Source: Actinomycetes bacterium
GTDB lineage: Bacteria; Actinomycetota; Actinomycetes; Mycobacteriales; Mycobacteriaceae
Direction: 5' to 3'
Length of the DNA stretch: 64,000 bases
Assembly (NCBI GenBank): GCA_023418505.1
Contig: JAEZZR010000005.1
Location: 62,001 to 126,000, forward strand
In this document: positions 41,311 through 50,579 of the stretch, one piece after another
How positions within the stretch are numbered: the stretch's first letter is position 1
How the letters are laid out: every line of letters starts with the position of its first letter
Notes under the pieces: generated by a model
Told to the model about the DNA's origin: nothing
The model's database searches: none
Seen by the model: the letters and a program-made list of their open reading frames with translations, nothing else
Position numbers and translations under genes: made by a program

Positions 41311-42048
41311 CTAGGCAACCGGACACAGCTGAGACACACAATAGTGCACAAAGCGTTTCAGAATACTATCAGCAGCGCTAGTGTCTGCCTGATGTACGCG
41401 CTGGGCAATTTCGGCGACCTGATCGGAACGGAAATAACCCTCGTTTTGGTAGTAGGACATCCGCAACAGGATCGCTTCGGCATCGAGCTCTGGATGGAAT
41501 TGGGTCATCCAGTTGTTCTTGCCCCAGCGGAAGATCTGGTGAGGGCAGGTTGGCCCTTCAGCAAGTAAAACTGCATTTTCCGGCAGCACAGCTACGGATT
41601 CTTTATGCCCGGTAAGTGCGGTGAAAGCGCTAGGAAGATGCTGGAAGATCGGATCGGTCTCAGCTGCTGCAGTCAGGCGCACCTCGGTGGTGCCAGCAGG
41701 CTCACCATAAAGCCGATTAACCTCGCCGCCGCAGGTGAAGGCTACGTAGCCGTTGCCATAGCAAGTGAAAAACGACGGGATAGCAGAACTTAAGACTTCA
41801 TAGAGTAAATCATGAGAATGCTTCTGCAGTGGGCAATGATCCCAGTCCGTGACGTTAAACGGGCTGCCACCGATAAAGATGCCACAGTAATTTTCCAGTG
41901 GCGGTAATTTCACGTCGAGGGAATCGACGATCAAGTGGTCTAGCTGCCTATCAGCCAAGCCAGTAGCTCGCCTAAAATCGCCATATTCAATTGCAGCGAC
42001 TTCTGGATCGCCCCGCAGGGCAACCAGCAAAAACTTTGGCTCGGACAT
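41311..42048 (-). CDS. Class I glutamine amidotransferase-like protein (copy 2)
   Basis: Paralogue of the neighbouring gene, 245 residues. Nucleophile Cys in IPSFFTCYGNGYVAF and HPE in TQFHPELDAE; GIFIGGSPFNVTDW is the counterpart of the first copy's GGGPFNASDP. From memory, C. glutamicum has one such gene (cg1739) next to acnR, and this copy is the closer in position. I start at ATG 42048 because it lines up with the N-terminus of copy 1. A GTG at 42102, three bases after the acnR stop and preceded by AAGGGGTGA, would add 18 residues and is a real alternative. Confidence 0.87.
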   Translation of the reverse strand: MSEPKFLLVALRGDPEVAAIEYGDFRRATGLADRQLDHLIVDSLDVKLPPLENYCGIFIGGSPFNVTDWDHCPLQKHSHDLLYEVLSSAIPSFFTCYGNGYVAFTCGGEVNRLYGEPAGTTEVRLTAAAETDPIFQHLPSAFTALTGHKESVAVLPENAVLLAEGPTCPHQIFRWGKNNWMTQFHPELDAEAILLRMSYYQNEGYFRSDQVAEIAQRVHQADTSAADSILKRFVHYCVSQLCPVA

Positions 42049-42105
42049 AACTAGACAGCTTAGTCCAACTTTCGTGTGGTGCACAACAACATGCGCACCC
42101 ACGTA

Positions 42106-42675
42106 TCACCCCTTAGGTGCTCGCACCGAATTCTCTACTAGCTCGAGAACCTCGGTGAGCCCTTCTACTGATCGTCCGGCTGCCAACCGGGAAATAATCC
42201 CATCGAGGATCAGCTCCAAATACAGCCGGATCGATTCACCGGAATAGTCACTGCGCAGTGCACCCGAGGAAGCCGAATGCTCGAGTCGAGCTAACACGGC
42301 CTCGTCCAACTTGTCTTGGTGTTCGAGCCACTGGCGACGGAAATCGGCATCGGTACGCAGCCGACGTACGATCTCCAAGCGGGTACCCAGCCAACCGTGT
42401 TGATCGGGATGCGAGACAATATCGCGCATCACCTCAACCAAACCGGAGCTCGAAGTAACCTCAGCCATCCTCAGCGAGTCTTCTTCGGCTAATGCCATGA
42501 AGAGACCTTCTTTAGAACCGAAGTGATGGAAGATCGCGCCACGTGACTTTCCGGTTGCTTGTTCTAAGCGTGCGACGGTAGCGCCGTCGTAACCGTACTC
42601 AGAAAAACAGCGTCGGGCGGCAGTGAGAATCTCTTGCCGCCGCGACGCTAGGTCATTATCACTGACCTTCGGCAT
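42106..42675 (-). CDS. acnR: TetR-family repressor of aconitase, AcnR
   Basis: TetR regulator, 189 residues. N-terminal helix-turn-helix: ILTAARRCFSEYGYDGATVARLEQATGKSRGAIFHHFGSKEGL (positions 16-58), followed by an all-helical ligand domain. In C. glutamicum the orthologue represses acn and is encoded directly downstream of it, exactly as here (10-base gap). The matching operator is present at 45655-45670 upstream of acn, which supports negative autoregulation of the acn-acnR transcript. Confidence 0.94.
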   Translation of the reverse strand: MPKVSDNDLASRRQEILTAARRCFSEYGYDGATVARLEQATGKSRGAIFHHFGSKEGLFMALAEEDSLRMAEVTSSSGLVEVMRDIVSHPDQHGWLGTRLEIVRRLRTDADFRRQWLEHQDKLDEAVLARLEHSASSGALRSDYSGESIRLYLELILDGIISRLAAGRSVEGLTEVLELVENSVRAPKG

Positions 42676-42685
42676 AGTCGAACAA

Positions 42686-45469
42686 CTAGCCCTTTAGCAT
42701 GTTCCGCAATACGAACTGCAGAATGCCGCCGTTGCGGTAGTAGTCGGCCTCACCAGGGGTGTCGATGCGGACGAGTGCATCAAAGTCGAAGCTGTCGCCA
42801 TTTTCCTTGGTAACAGTTACCTTGACGGTCTTCGGGGTAGTGCCTTCGTTGAGCTCCTCGATACCAGCGATATCGAAGGTCTCGGTGCCATCAATGCCCA
42901 GCGACTTCCAGGATTCGCCTTCTGGGAACTGCAATGGCACAACGCCCATGCCGATCAGGTTCGAACGGTGAATACGTTCGAAGGACTCGGCGATGACAGC
43001 CTTGACACCCAAGAGCAAAGTGCCCTTTGCTGCCCAGTCGCGCGACGAACCAGTGCCGTATTCCTTACCACCGATCACGATTAGCGGCACACCGGCTTCG
43101 CGGTAGTTGTTCGCTGCATCATAGATGTAGGACTGCGGGCCGTCTTCCTGAGTGAAGTCGCGGGTGTAACCACCGGTAACACCGTCGAGAAGCTCGTTCT
43201 GCAGACGAATGTTCGCAAAGGTACCGCGCACCATGACCTCGTGGTTACCACGGCGGGAGCCCAAGGAGTTGTAGTCCTTGCGTGCTTCACCCATGGAGTC
43301 GAGGTACTGAGCAGCTGGGGTACCAGGCTTAATCGAAGAAGCAGGGGAGATGTGGTCGGTAGTAACCGAGTCGCCCAAAGCAGCCAAAACGCGAGCACCC
43401 TTGATGTCGGATACTGGCGATGGTTCCATCTCCATATCGTCGAAGTAAGGAGCCTTACGGATGTAGGAAGAGGAATCTTCCCAAGCGTAGGTCTTACCTT
43501 CTGGAGTTGGCAGTGCACGCCAGCGATCGTCGCCAGCGAACACATCGGCGTAGTCTTCGTCGTAAAGCTCCGAGGAAATCGAATCGGTGATGGTGGATTC
43601 GATGTCTTCGGTGGAAGGCCAGATGTCCTTCAAGAAGACGTCGTTGCCGTCCTTATCCTGACCCAGTGGCTGGGTTTCGAAGTCGAAGTCCATGGTGCCG
43701 GCAATTGCGTAGGCAATAACCAGGATTGGCGAAGCCAAGTAGTTCATCTTGACGTCTGGGGAGATACGACCTTCGAAGTTACGGTTACCGGACAGCACGG
43801 CGGTAGCAGCCAAGTCTGCCTCGTTGATTGCCTTCGAAATTTCCGCTGGCAATGGGCCGGAGTTACCAATACAAGTAGCGCAACCGAAGCCGGAGAGGTA
43901 GAAGCCCAGAGCTTCCAGATCCTTCCACAGATCAGCACGCTTGAAGTAGCCGTTCACCACCTGAGAACCTGGGGCACAAATAGTCTTCACCCAAGGCTTT
44001 GCAGACAGACCCTTTTCCACAGCATTGCGAGCCAACAGACCAGCGCCGACCATCACGGATGGGTTCGAGGTGTTGGTGCAAGAGGTAATGGAAGCGATAG
44101 CGACCATGCCGTGGTCCAGGGTGTACTCGCCACCATTTGGCGACTTCACGGTAATAGGCGAGGATGGACGACCTTCTGCACCTTCGGCGGCAGATTCGCC
44201 ATGGCCTTCACGAGACTGGTTGTATTCGTCGCCTTCGCCCTCTTCAGGCGCGGTAGCGTTTACCAGACCCTTGATCTCGCCATCAGAGTAGTTGTGCAGA
44301 TCCTTGCGGAACTGTTCCTTGGAGCTCGACAGCTCAATACGGTCCTGCGGACGCTTCGGACCTGCAAGCGAAGGAACCACGGTGGAAAGATCCAACTCGA
44401 GGTACTCGGAGTATTCGACCTCTGGAGTGTTCTCGTCCAACCACATGCCCTGTGCCTTGGCGTAAGCCTCGACGCGATCCAGGGTTTCCTGATCACGGCC
44501 GGTGAGAGCAAGGTAACGAACGGTTTCTTCGTCGATTGGGAAGATCGCTGCAGTAGAACCGAACTCCGGGCTCATGTTGCCGATAGTGGCGCGGTTTGCC
44601 AAAGGAAGCTTGGAAACGCCTGCGCCGTAGAATTCCACGAACTTACCCACAACACCGTGCTGACGCAGCATGTCGGTGATGGTAAGCACCACGTCGGTAG
44701 CGGTCACACCTGGGTTGATGTCGCCGGTGAGCTTGAAGCCAACCACGCGAGGAATCAGCATCGAGATTGGCTGACCCAGCATTGCTGCCTCGGCCTCGAT
44801 ACCACCCACGCCCCAGCCAAGAATACCAAGGCCGTTTTCCATGGTGGTGTGCGAGTCGGTACCCACACAAGTATCTGGGTAGGCAACGCCTTCGTTGTCG
44901 AAGACCACGCGAGCCAAGTACTCGATGTTTACCTGGTGGACAATGCCCGTTCCTGGAGGAACAACACGGAAGTTAGAGAAAGCTCCCGTTGCCCAACGCA
45001 GCAACTTGTAGCGCTCTTCATTGCGCTGGTATTCAATTTCAACGTTCTTTTCGATTGCATCTTCGCTACCGAAGGCTTCAATGATCACCGAGTGGTCGAT
45101 CACCATTTCAGCTGGGTTCAGCGGGTTCACCTTATCCGGATCGCCACCCAGGGTCTTCACTGCTTCACGCATCGTTGCCAAGTCCACCACACAGGCAACG
45201 CCGGTGAAGTCCTGCATAATTACGCGTGCAGGGGTGAACTGAATTTCGATGCTTGGATCAGCAGAAGGATCCCAGTTCGCTACAGCCTTAATGTGTTCTT
45301 CGGTGATATTTGCGCCGTCTTCATTACGCAGGAGGTTTTCGCCCAGCACCTTCAGTGCGTATGGCAGCTTTTCCATTCCTGGTACGGCATCGAGGGCGTA
45401 GTAGTCGTAAGACTTGTCGCCGACCTCGAGAACCTTCTTGGAGTCGAAGGAGTTCTTGCTTTCAGTCAC
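42686..45469 (-). CDS. acn: Aconitate hydratase (aconitase A)
   Basis: Isomerises citrate to isocitrate in the TCA cycle through a [4Fe-4S] cluster. It has 927 residues. Cluster Cys residues lie in [13 protein letters not shown] and [26 protein letters not shown] and the C-terminal swivel-domain [10 protein letters not shown] are intact. An acidic, Gly-rich linker (about residues 400-430) is variable in the family. I chose GTG 45469 because GGAG lies upstream and the protein then begins TESKNSF, like C. glutamicum; TTG 45499 is in frame but lacks a ribosome binding site. It depends on the SUF system encoded in the same window. Confidence 0.96.
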   Translation of the reverse strand: MTESKNSFDSKKVLEVGDKSYDYYALDAVPGMEKLPYALKVLGENLLRNEDGANITEEHIKAVANWDPSADPSIEIQFTPARVIMQDFTGVACVVDLATMREAVKTLGGDPDKVNPLNPAEMVIDHSVIIEAFGSEDAIEKNVEIEYQRNEERYKLLRWATGAFSNFRVVPPGTGIVHQVNIEYLARVVFDNEGVAYPDTCVGTDSHTTMENGLGILGWGVGGIEAEAAMLGQPISMLIPRVVGFKLTGDINPGVTATDVVLTITDMLRQHGVVGKFVEFYGAGVSKLPLANRATIGNMSPEFGSTAAIFPIDEETVRYLALTGRDQETLDRVEAYAKAQGMWLDENTPEVEYSEYLELDLSTVVPSLAGPKRPQDRIELSSSKEQFRKDLHNYSDGEIKGLVNATAPEEGEGDEYNQSREGHGESAAEGAEGRPSSPITVKSPNGGEYTLDHGMVAIASITSCTNTSNPSVMVGAGLLARNAVEKGLSAKPWVKTICAPGSQVVNGYFKRADLWKDLEALGFYLSGFGCATCIGNSGPLPAEISKAINEADLAATAVLSGNRNFEGRISPDVKMNYLASPILVIAYAIAGTMDFDFETQPLGQDKDGNDVFLKDIWPSTEDIESTITDSISSELYDEDYADVFAGDDRWRALPTPEGKTYAWEDSSSYIRKAPYFDDMEMEPSPVSDIKGARVLAALGDSVTTDHISPASSIKPGTPAAQYLDSMGEARKDYNSLGSRRGNHEVMVRGTFANIRLQNELLDGVTGGYTRDFTQEDGPQSYIYDAANNYREAGVPLIVIGGKEYGTGSSRDWAAKGTLLLGVKAVIAESFERIHRSNLIGMGVVPLQFPEGESWKSLGIDGTETFDIAGIEELNEGTTPKTVKVTVTKENGDSFDFDALVRIDTPGEADYYRNGGILQFVLRNMLKG

Positions 45470-45654
45470 AGTGCGCTCCAGTTCTTCATCGATGTTCAAC
45501 GTCGTTAGCGCTAATAACCATCGTTAAACGCACTCGTAATAGTTCAACGACAGCAAGCGGTGCTAACGCGTTTCTTTATCTAGGTGCCGGATCAATTCTG
45601 GAAGGGAACATAGAAATGCAACCAGTGTGATCGGTTCCTCACTGACAACTCTAA

Positions 45655-45670
45655 CAGTACAAGCGTTCTG
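45655..45670. promoter_or_regulatory. AcnR operator upstream of acn
   Basis: CAGTACAAGCGTTCTG, whose reverse complement CAGAACGCTTGTACTG matches the AcnR consensus CAGNAC-N4-GTACTG I recall for C. glutamicum at every fixed position. It is extended to AACAG...CTGTT at the ends. It lies 186 bases before the chosen acn start and 76 before the divergent gene at 45746, so it could affect both. Confidence 0.85.
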
Positions 45671-45745
45671 TTGTATCTATTGGGGTCACGGCGCGCCGAT
45701 ACCGGTTACACCCACGAGCCATAATTACGTGAGACAATCGCAGAC

Positions 45746-46285
45746 ATGACCGCCACAGCAGATAATCCTTCGGAATATATAGGTATTGACGATGTCACGG
45801 CTGACGCGTTGATTCCAGAGTTCGAAGATGGATTATTTACCACTAACTCTGATCTAGCAGACGCCTACCGGCCGGTACTAGATCATGCAGCCGAGCGGTT
45901 AGATACTCCTTTTCATTTAGTGGTCTTAGATATCAATCCTGTTGACTACGAAGACCACACGTCGATGTACAGCCTGGCGGAAAATTTAGTGGACCATTTT
46001 GGTGGCACCGTCATGGTGCGCACACCTCATGCGGCTGTTACTGCATCGGACACCTTGGCACAAGGGGCATTAAATAGAGCGACTGCCGAGATGATTCAGA
46101 CTGAAACCGAACCCACATCGGTGATGACTCAACCTGAAGCTCTCGATCTTTTCCTAGCAGAGGCTACCGACTGGGCTTGGCCGTGGATGTTAGGCAGCTT
46201 AGCGGTAGGCGCTATTATCGCAATTACCCTGATTTCTTTAGCCGCGTATTGGGTAAAGCAAGCCAAGAAGCAACGTTCCAACTAG
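45746..46285 (+). CDS. Conserved single-span membrane protein (Rv1476-like)
   Basis: Conserved actinobacterial protein of unknown function, found between acn and the ripA-type hydrolase genes as in M. tuberculosis. It has 179 residues: an acidic soluble part of about 145 residues with LVVLDINPVDYEDHTSMYSLAENL, a single membrane segment (WPWMLGSLAVGAIIAITLIS) near the C-terminus and a short basic tail KQAKKQRSN, so the bulk is probably outside. No catalytic motif is visible. Divergent from acn. Confidence 0.8.
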   Translation: MTATADNPSEYIGIDDVTADALIPEFEDGLFTTNSDLADAYRPVLDHAAERLDTPFHLVVLDINPVDYEDHTSMYSLAENLVDHFGGTVMVRTPHAAVTASDTLAQGALNRATAEMIQTETEPTSVMTQPEALDLFLAEATDWAWPWMLGSLAVGAIIAITLISLAAYWVKQAKKQRSN

Positions 46286-46530
46286 GGCAGAGGTAGTTCC
46301 TGACTCGAGCTTCTCGCACTTTTTAGTCAAGCTACAACCCTTGACCGCGAGGGTTTCTAGACAGGCGGTTGACAGTTTCGTCCAAAACTTTCCCAACGAC
46401 ACGCCGTTGACTTTTCTAAATGTGTTCTAAATCACACTAAATACTGACAAAGCAATAACCCCAGGCCAGGCTGTATAACGATCTGATTACAGCCTGACTA
46501 ACTAGTGATATTTATGTGAAAGATGTTTAT
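46286..46530. other. Upstream region of the RipA-type gene, promoter-proximal half
   Basis: These AT-rich bases carry no ORF. Two TTGAC boxes are visible (46368 and 46407), the CRP/GlxR-like site at 46421-46436, and a perfect 9-bp inverted repeat CAGGCTGTA (46467-46475) with TACAGCCTG (46488-46496). The inverted repeat has a 12-base loop and no T-run, so it is either an operator or the first hairpin of the leader. I cannot place the transcription start. Confidence 0.5.
46421..46436. promoter_or_regulatory. CRP/GlxR-like binding site
   Basis: TGTGTTCTAAATCACA agrees with the GlxR consensus TGTGA-N2-TA-N2-TCACA at all fixed positions but one (T for A at position 5). GlxR is the cAMP-responsive global regulator of corynebacteria, and mycobacterial CRP controls some peptidoglycan-hydrolase genes. 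The site lies about 370 bases before the hydrolase start. Confidence 0.65.
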
Positions 46531-46785
46531 CCAGGTACTCAAGTGTCGTACTGTTGCAGTTAATACCTGGAGAGATTCATGCGATCTAGGTTGACAGCTT
46601 GACTCTTGTAAGCACAGTCAACAGACAGTCAAGGGCGTAGCACTGACGTCGGCAATGGGGAAGTTGCCGGTCGATGGAAATGTCCACCTGTCAATTTGGG
46701 CTGCCTGATAGTCCTTGCGGTTGCCTGCAAAGTAAAGCTGCCCCATTGCTTTTCTTGTAAAGAACTTGACGTCGACCGTGAGGAG
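46531..46785 (+). promoter_or_regulatory. Structured 5' leader of the RipA-type hydrolase gene (possible riboswitch)
   Basis: Many exact complementarities are seen. CCAGGTA (46531) pairs with TACCTGG (46564). GTTGAC (46590) pairs with GTCAAC (46617) and crosses CTTGACT (46598) pairing with AGTCAAG (46627). CGGCAA (46650) can form a local hairpin with TTGCCG (46664), while GCAATGGGG (46652) can instead pair with CCCCATTGC (46741). CGGTCGA (46668) pairs with TCGACCG (46772), directly before the GAGGAG ribosome binding site. Competing pairings that end at the ribosome binding site are typical of regulated leaders. I do not recognise the core motifs of the c-di-AMP (ydaO) class. Confidence 0.5.
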
Positions 46786-46791
46786 ACATCG

Positions 46792-48570
46792 GTGGCACGA
46801 AGCCGTCTCACCCGTGCGAAACTTATCTCGCGCCCGGTAGCCGGCGCAGTTGTTGCAGCCTTTATTGCTTCAACTTCGCCCGTCGCCCTAGCCAACCCAC
46901 AATCGAATCAACAGCTCAGTGGCAACTTCAGCGGCGGCGCGATTGCTTACGCCGATGAGGTCGCTCGCAATGCAGACTCTTACCTGCAATCGCTGGTGGT
47001 TACCTCTAGCGCTTTTGAACGCCGCGTTAACGAACTGGAAATTCAGATCGGTACGGTGCGCGAAAACGTCAACAAAGCGATGGTGGATCTCGACCGTGCT
47101 CGCGAAGCCGCCGTGGCCGCCCGGGAAGCAGTTGACGTCGCACGCACCGACCTTGATCGTGTCCGGGCTGAAGTTCGCGAGGCTCAAAAGCGCTTCGGCA
47201 GCATCGCCCGGATGATTGCACGCCAAGGCCACTCGGGATCTCCTTCGATTAAGGGCGCCGACGATATTGCTGAGGCCCTCGACCGAGCCGCCGCAATGCG
47301 TCGTGAAGCAGAAAAGCAAAAGGCAGTAGTCGATCAACTGGATCGCAACCGCACCGAACAAGCGAACGCGGAATCGGATCTGCGCTCGAAGAAGGATGCG
47401 GCGGAAGAGGCGGAAGCTGCAGCTCAACAGCGACAGACTGATGCGGAAAACGCTTATGTTGAAGCAAACCAGGAGCTCGAATCCGAGCAGCGTGCCTACG
47501 AGGAGGCTGCGCGTCAACGTGCTACCGCACAGGCAGCACTTGAGGCTGCACGCGAAGCAGTCCGCGAAGTCAACGAAAACGCCGAACAATACGAATCTGA
47601 TGCACAGCGTAAGGAAGCGGAAGATCAAGCTGCTCGCGAAGCTGCGCAGCAGGCTCGTGAAGAGCAGAATGCTCAGGCTCGCAGCCAGGCTACCGATAGT
47701 GGTGAGACAGAGGCAGCTGAACCAGCTGGCGCTTCCGAAGCCGAAAATGCGAACGACGCTTCTTCCAACGCAACCGAGGATAGTTCTGCAATAGCTCAAG
47801 CCGAAGCTGCCCAGGTAGTAAACGATGCTGCGGCTCAATTCGCGGAGTCTGCCCGAGACGTAGCCAGCGAAGCAGCAAGTGAAGCCGCTCGTCGTGCAGC
47901 AGAAGCAGCAGCTGAACGAGAAACGGAATCCACCGGCTCGGGTTCCGCCTCGCATAGCAGCACGACCACCGATAGCTCTAGCTCCGGCAGTTCAAGCGCA
48001 GACACTGGAACCGATACCACCACAAACAACAGCTCTACCAGTGCAGATAGCTCCAGCGACACCACAGGTTCAGCTGACGTTACGGGCACCACCGCAGCCA
48101 CGGCAACGCCAACCAACCCAGAGGCTTCTAGCCCAACTGCTGGATCCCGCGCCGCCAAGATCGAGGCCGTAGTCAACCGCGCCTTGAGCCAGGTTGGAAC
48201 GCCATACGCTTGGGGTGGCGGTACCGCTAACGGCCCGTCGCGAGGCATCCGTGATGGCGGTGTCGCAGACTCGCACGGCGACTACAACAAGATTGGTTTC
48301 GACTGCTCCGGCCTTACCTTGTACGCCTACGCAGCAGTGGGAATTGAATTGCCTCACTACACCGGATACCAGTACCAGCGTGGCACGCACTACCCGGTAT
48401 CGCAGATGCAGCGCGGCGACCTCCTTTTCTGGGGGCCGAACGGCCACGGCCACGTAGCGATCTACCTCGGCGATGGCACGATGGTAGAAGCGCCACAATC
48501 CGGCTCCACGGTGCGCGTAGTGCCAGTGCGTTACAACGGTATGGCACCAAACGTCGTTCGCCTGCTCTAG
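46792..48570 (+). CDS. Secreted RipA-type NlpC/P60 peptidoglycan endopeptidase
   Basis: Cell-wall hydrolase that cleaves peptide stems during division. It has 592 residues. GTG 46792 follows GAGGAG, and the product starts with a basic signal peptide ending STSPVALA. A long coiled-coil region (about residues 50-330, Ala/Glu/Arg-rich heptads) comes next, then a Ser/Thr-rich low-complexity linker (about 370-440), and the C-terminal NlpC/P60 domain: catalytic Cys505 in FDCSGL, His554 in GHVAIYLG, then VEAPQSG. The catalytic part closely resembles mycobacterial RipA. The domain order is that of Rv1477, and the moxR operon follows as in M. tuberculosis. Confidence 0.92.
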   Translation: MARSRLTRAKLISRPVAGAVVAAFIASTSPVALANPQSNQQLSGNFSGGAIAYADEVARNADSYLQSLVVTSSAFERRVNELEIQIGTVRENVNKAMVDLDRAREAAVAAREAVDVARTDLDRVRAEVREAQKRFGSIARMIARQGHSGSPSIKGADDIAEALDRAAAMRREAEKQKAVVDQLDRNRTEQANAESDLRSKKDAAEEAEAAAQQRQTDAENAYVEANQELESEQRAYEEAARQRATAQAALEAAREAVREVNENAEQYESDAQRKEAEDQAAREAAQQAREEQNAQARSQATDSGETEAAEPAGASEAENANDASSNATEDSSAIAQAEAAQVVNDAAAQFAESARDVASEAASEAARRAAEAAAERETESTGSGSASHSSTTTDSSSSGSSSADTGTDTTTNNSSTSADSSSDTTGSADVTGTTAATATPTNPEASSPTAGSRAAKIEAVVNRALSQVGTPYAWGGGTANGPSRGIRDGGVADSHGDYNKIGFDCSGLTLYAYAAVGIELPHYTGYQYQRGTHYPVSQMQRGDLLFWGPNGHGHVAIYLGDGTMVEAPQSGSTVRVVPVRYNGMAPNVVRLL

Positions 48571-48599
48571 GTTGCTCCTTCAACTCTTTCAAACCTGAT

Positions 48600-48637
48600 A
48601 ACGCTCGGAAAACTTATCTCCGGGCGTTTCGTTTTTT
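48600..48637 (+). terminator. Intrinsic terminator after the NlpC/P60 gene
   Basis: AACGCTCGG (48600-48608) pairs with CCGGGCGTT (48620-48628), with one G-U pair, and is followed by TCGTTTTTTCG. It separates the hydrolase from moxR. Confidence 0.88.
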
Positions 48638-48654
48638 CGTTAGGCTCGGACACT

Positions 48655-49701
48655 GTGACTTTTCAATTTTCGCCCAACCACGGCTCTAACCACGGTTCTG
48701 TACCTGCGCATAGCGCCGTACCACCGCACACCGGTGAGTTGGAGATCCCCGATCTGAAGCCGGTATTGGCTCAGCTCAGTCGCGTGGTAGTAGGCCAGGA
48801 GCATTTGTGCCAGCAGTTAGTAGTTGCGATGCTCGCTGGCGGGCACGTGTTATTAGAAGGTGTGCCTGGCGTTGCCAAGACGCTAGCGGTTTCTACCTTT
48901 GCGAAAATTATTGGCGGTTCCTTCTCGCGTATTCAGTTCACGCCCGATCTAGTGCCTTCCGACATCGTGGGTACCCGCATTTTCCGCCAGGACACCGGTG
49001 AGTTCATTACCGAGCCAGGTCCGGTTATGGCCAACGTGGTGCTTGCCGACGAAATTAACCGCGCTCCTGCGAAAGTCCAGTCGGCTCTACTGGAAGTGAT
49101 GGCGGAGCATCAGGTGTCCATTGCAGGTACCTCGACTCCGGTGCCCGCACCGTTTATGGTGTTGGCGACGCAAAACCCGATTGAAAACCAGGGCGTCTAT
49201 CAGCTGCCTGAAGCGCAGCGCGACCGCTTCTTATTCAAGGTGCCAGTGGAATATCCCACGCCTGCCGAAGAACGCGAGATCGTCTATCGGATGGGGACGA
49301 CACCTCCGGAGGCCACACAGGTACTTACTCCGGAAGCGATTCGGGAGCTCCAGCGCAAGACCCGCGAAGTGTTCGTCCATCATGCCTTGATTGATTACGT
49401 AGTGGCGGTGATCGAATTGACGCGCAAGCCGGCGCGAGCCGGCCTTGATGATGTCAGCCGTTGGCTTAGTTATGGGGCTTCGCCACGCGCAACTTTGGGT
49501 GCCGTGACCGCAGCACGTGCCCATGCATTACTTCAGGGGCGTGATTACGTAATTCCTGCTGATGTAGTGCAAGTGATGCCAGATATTTTGCGACATCGCT
49601 TGGTGCTCAGCTATGAAGCGCTGGCGGACGAAGTGACTGCCGATACCATTGTGGAGCAAATCTTGGCTCGTGTGCGTTTGCCGGAGATTTCTGCAGGATA
49701 A
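48655..49701 (+). CDS. moxR: MoxR-family AAA+ ATPase
   Basis: Chaperone-like ATPase that, with DUF58 and von Willebrand A partners, matures envelope or metalloenzyme complexes. It has 348 residues. Walker A GVPGVAKTLA, Walker B VVLADEINRAP, sensor region MVLATQNPIENQGVYQLPEAQRDRF, and a C-terminal lid domain ending LARVRLPEISAG. GTG start at 48655, in the tail of the preceding terminator. The following gene starts 5 bases after its stop: operon moxR-DUF58-VWA, matching Rv1479-Rv1481. Confidence 0.94.
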   Translation: MTFQFSPNHGSNHGSVPAHSAVPPHTGELEIPDLKPVLAQLSRVVVGQEHLCQQLVVAMLAGGHVLLEGVPGVAKTLAVSTFAKIIGGSFSRIQFTPDLVPSDIVGTRIFRQDTGEFITEPGPVMANVVLADEINRAPAKVQSALLEVMAEHQVSIAGTSTPVPAPFMVLATQNPIENQGVYQLPEAQRDRFLFKVPVEYPTPAEEREIVYRMGTTPPEATQVLTPEAIRELQRKTREVFVHHALIDYVVAVIELTRKPARAGLDDVSRWLSYGASPRATLGAVTAARAHALLQGRDYVIPADVVQVMPDILRHRLVLSYEALADEVTADTIVEQILARVRLPEISAG

Positions 49702-49706
49702 GACGC

Positions 49707-50579
49707 ATGACAACTCCACTTCGTCAAGCTTCAGAGCTTGACAGAATGCTCACTTATCTGGAGCTCACCATCACTCGCCGGCTGGATGGTCTGCTTCGTG
49801 GTTCTTTTGCGTCGTTTGCAACCGGCCCCGGTTCTGATCCGGATGCTGCGCGCGAGTACCAATTCGGCGACGATGTCCGTCGTATGGACTGGGCGGTAAC
49901 TGCACGCACCGGCGTGCCTCATGTCCGGGAACCTGAAGCAGAACGCGAGCTCCAAGTGTGGGTAGTTGCCGATGCGCAATCGCGGTTGCTCTCCGGTTCT
50001 GGCACCACAACCAAGCATCATCTGCTGCTCAATTCGGCTTTGGCGATCGCACTATTGAATAATTCTCCGGGTAGCTCAACCGGCTTGTTCTACGGCAGTG
50101 GCCGATCCTTAGCTCCGGGTAGCGGACGCGACCACGCGCTACGCCTGGCAAAGAACGTTGCTGTCTCGACTACCGGTGGCACCTTGGCTACGGATTTAAC
50201 TGCTGTGGCTCGCCGCGGTAAGCGCACTGGGCTCACTGTGGTGATTTCCGATTTTCTTGGGCCCCTCGATTGGGTGGAACCGTTGCGGCTCGTGCAGTCG
50301 ATGTCGCAGGTGCTAGTACTCCGGCTGGTCGATCCTTCTGATTTAGCCTTACCCGGCGACGGGCCGGTCACTGTAGCGGATGCAGATACTGGAAAGCACC
50401 TGGATATCACTATTGACGCGGCAACTCGGCGTCGTTACGCAGCAGCAGCACAGCAGCATTACGACGCAGTAACTTCAGCTTTACGACGCTCCCAAGCGCG
50501 GGTAATTGAACTGCGCACGGATACCGACTGGGTCTTAAGCTTCGCGCGCGGTTTCCAACGCCAGGAGGCTCTTCGATGA
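49707..50579 (+). CDS. DUF58 protein of the MoxR operon
   Basis: Conserved partner of MoxR ATPases with a degenerate von Willebrand A-like fold. It has 290 residues. Family signature AREYQFGDDVRRMDWAVTART lies around residue 50, followed by ELQVWVVADAQSRLLSGSG and VVISDFLGPLDW. It is soluble. The stop overlaps the next gene's ATG (ATGA), with GGAGG upstream. The exact client of the complex is unknown. Confidence 0.9.
   Translation: MTTPLRQASELDRMLTYLELTITRRLDGLLRGSFASFATGPGSDPDAAREYQFGDDVRRMDWAVTARTGVPHVREPEAERELQVWVVADAQSRLLSGSGTTTKHHLLLNSALAIALLNNSPGSSTGLFYGSGRSLAPGSGRDHALRLAKNVAVSTTGGTLATDLTAVARRGKRTGLTVVISDFLGPLDWVEPLRLVQSMSQVLVLRLVDPSDLALPGDGPVTVADADTGKHLDITIDAATRRRYAAAAQQHYDAVTSALRRSQARVIELRTDTDWVLSFARGFQRQEALR

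Noticed and set aside
43241..45508. 755-codon open frame on the forward strand, antisense to acn
   Set aside because: It lies wholly opposite a complete aconitase. The translation is rich in Trp, His and Val with no domain-like pattern, as expected when a highly biased gene is read on its opposite strand.
45505..45514. Palindrome TTAGCGCTAA upstream of acn
   Set aside because: Only 10 bases, and it matches no operator I know. Could arise by chance; the AcnR site nearby is much better supported.
46531..46785. Classical ydaO (c-di-AMP) riboswitch
   Set aside because: Context would fit, but the GGGGGA and GGGGUGAA-type core motifs were not found by eye. Recorded only as a structured leader.
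46888..47955. 355-codon open frame antisense to the coiled-coil part of the RipA-type gene
   Set aside because: Cys/Phe/Leu/Arg-rich complement of an Ala/Glu heptad-repeat region; it has no motif and no ribosome binding site.
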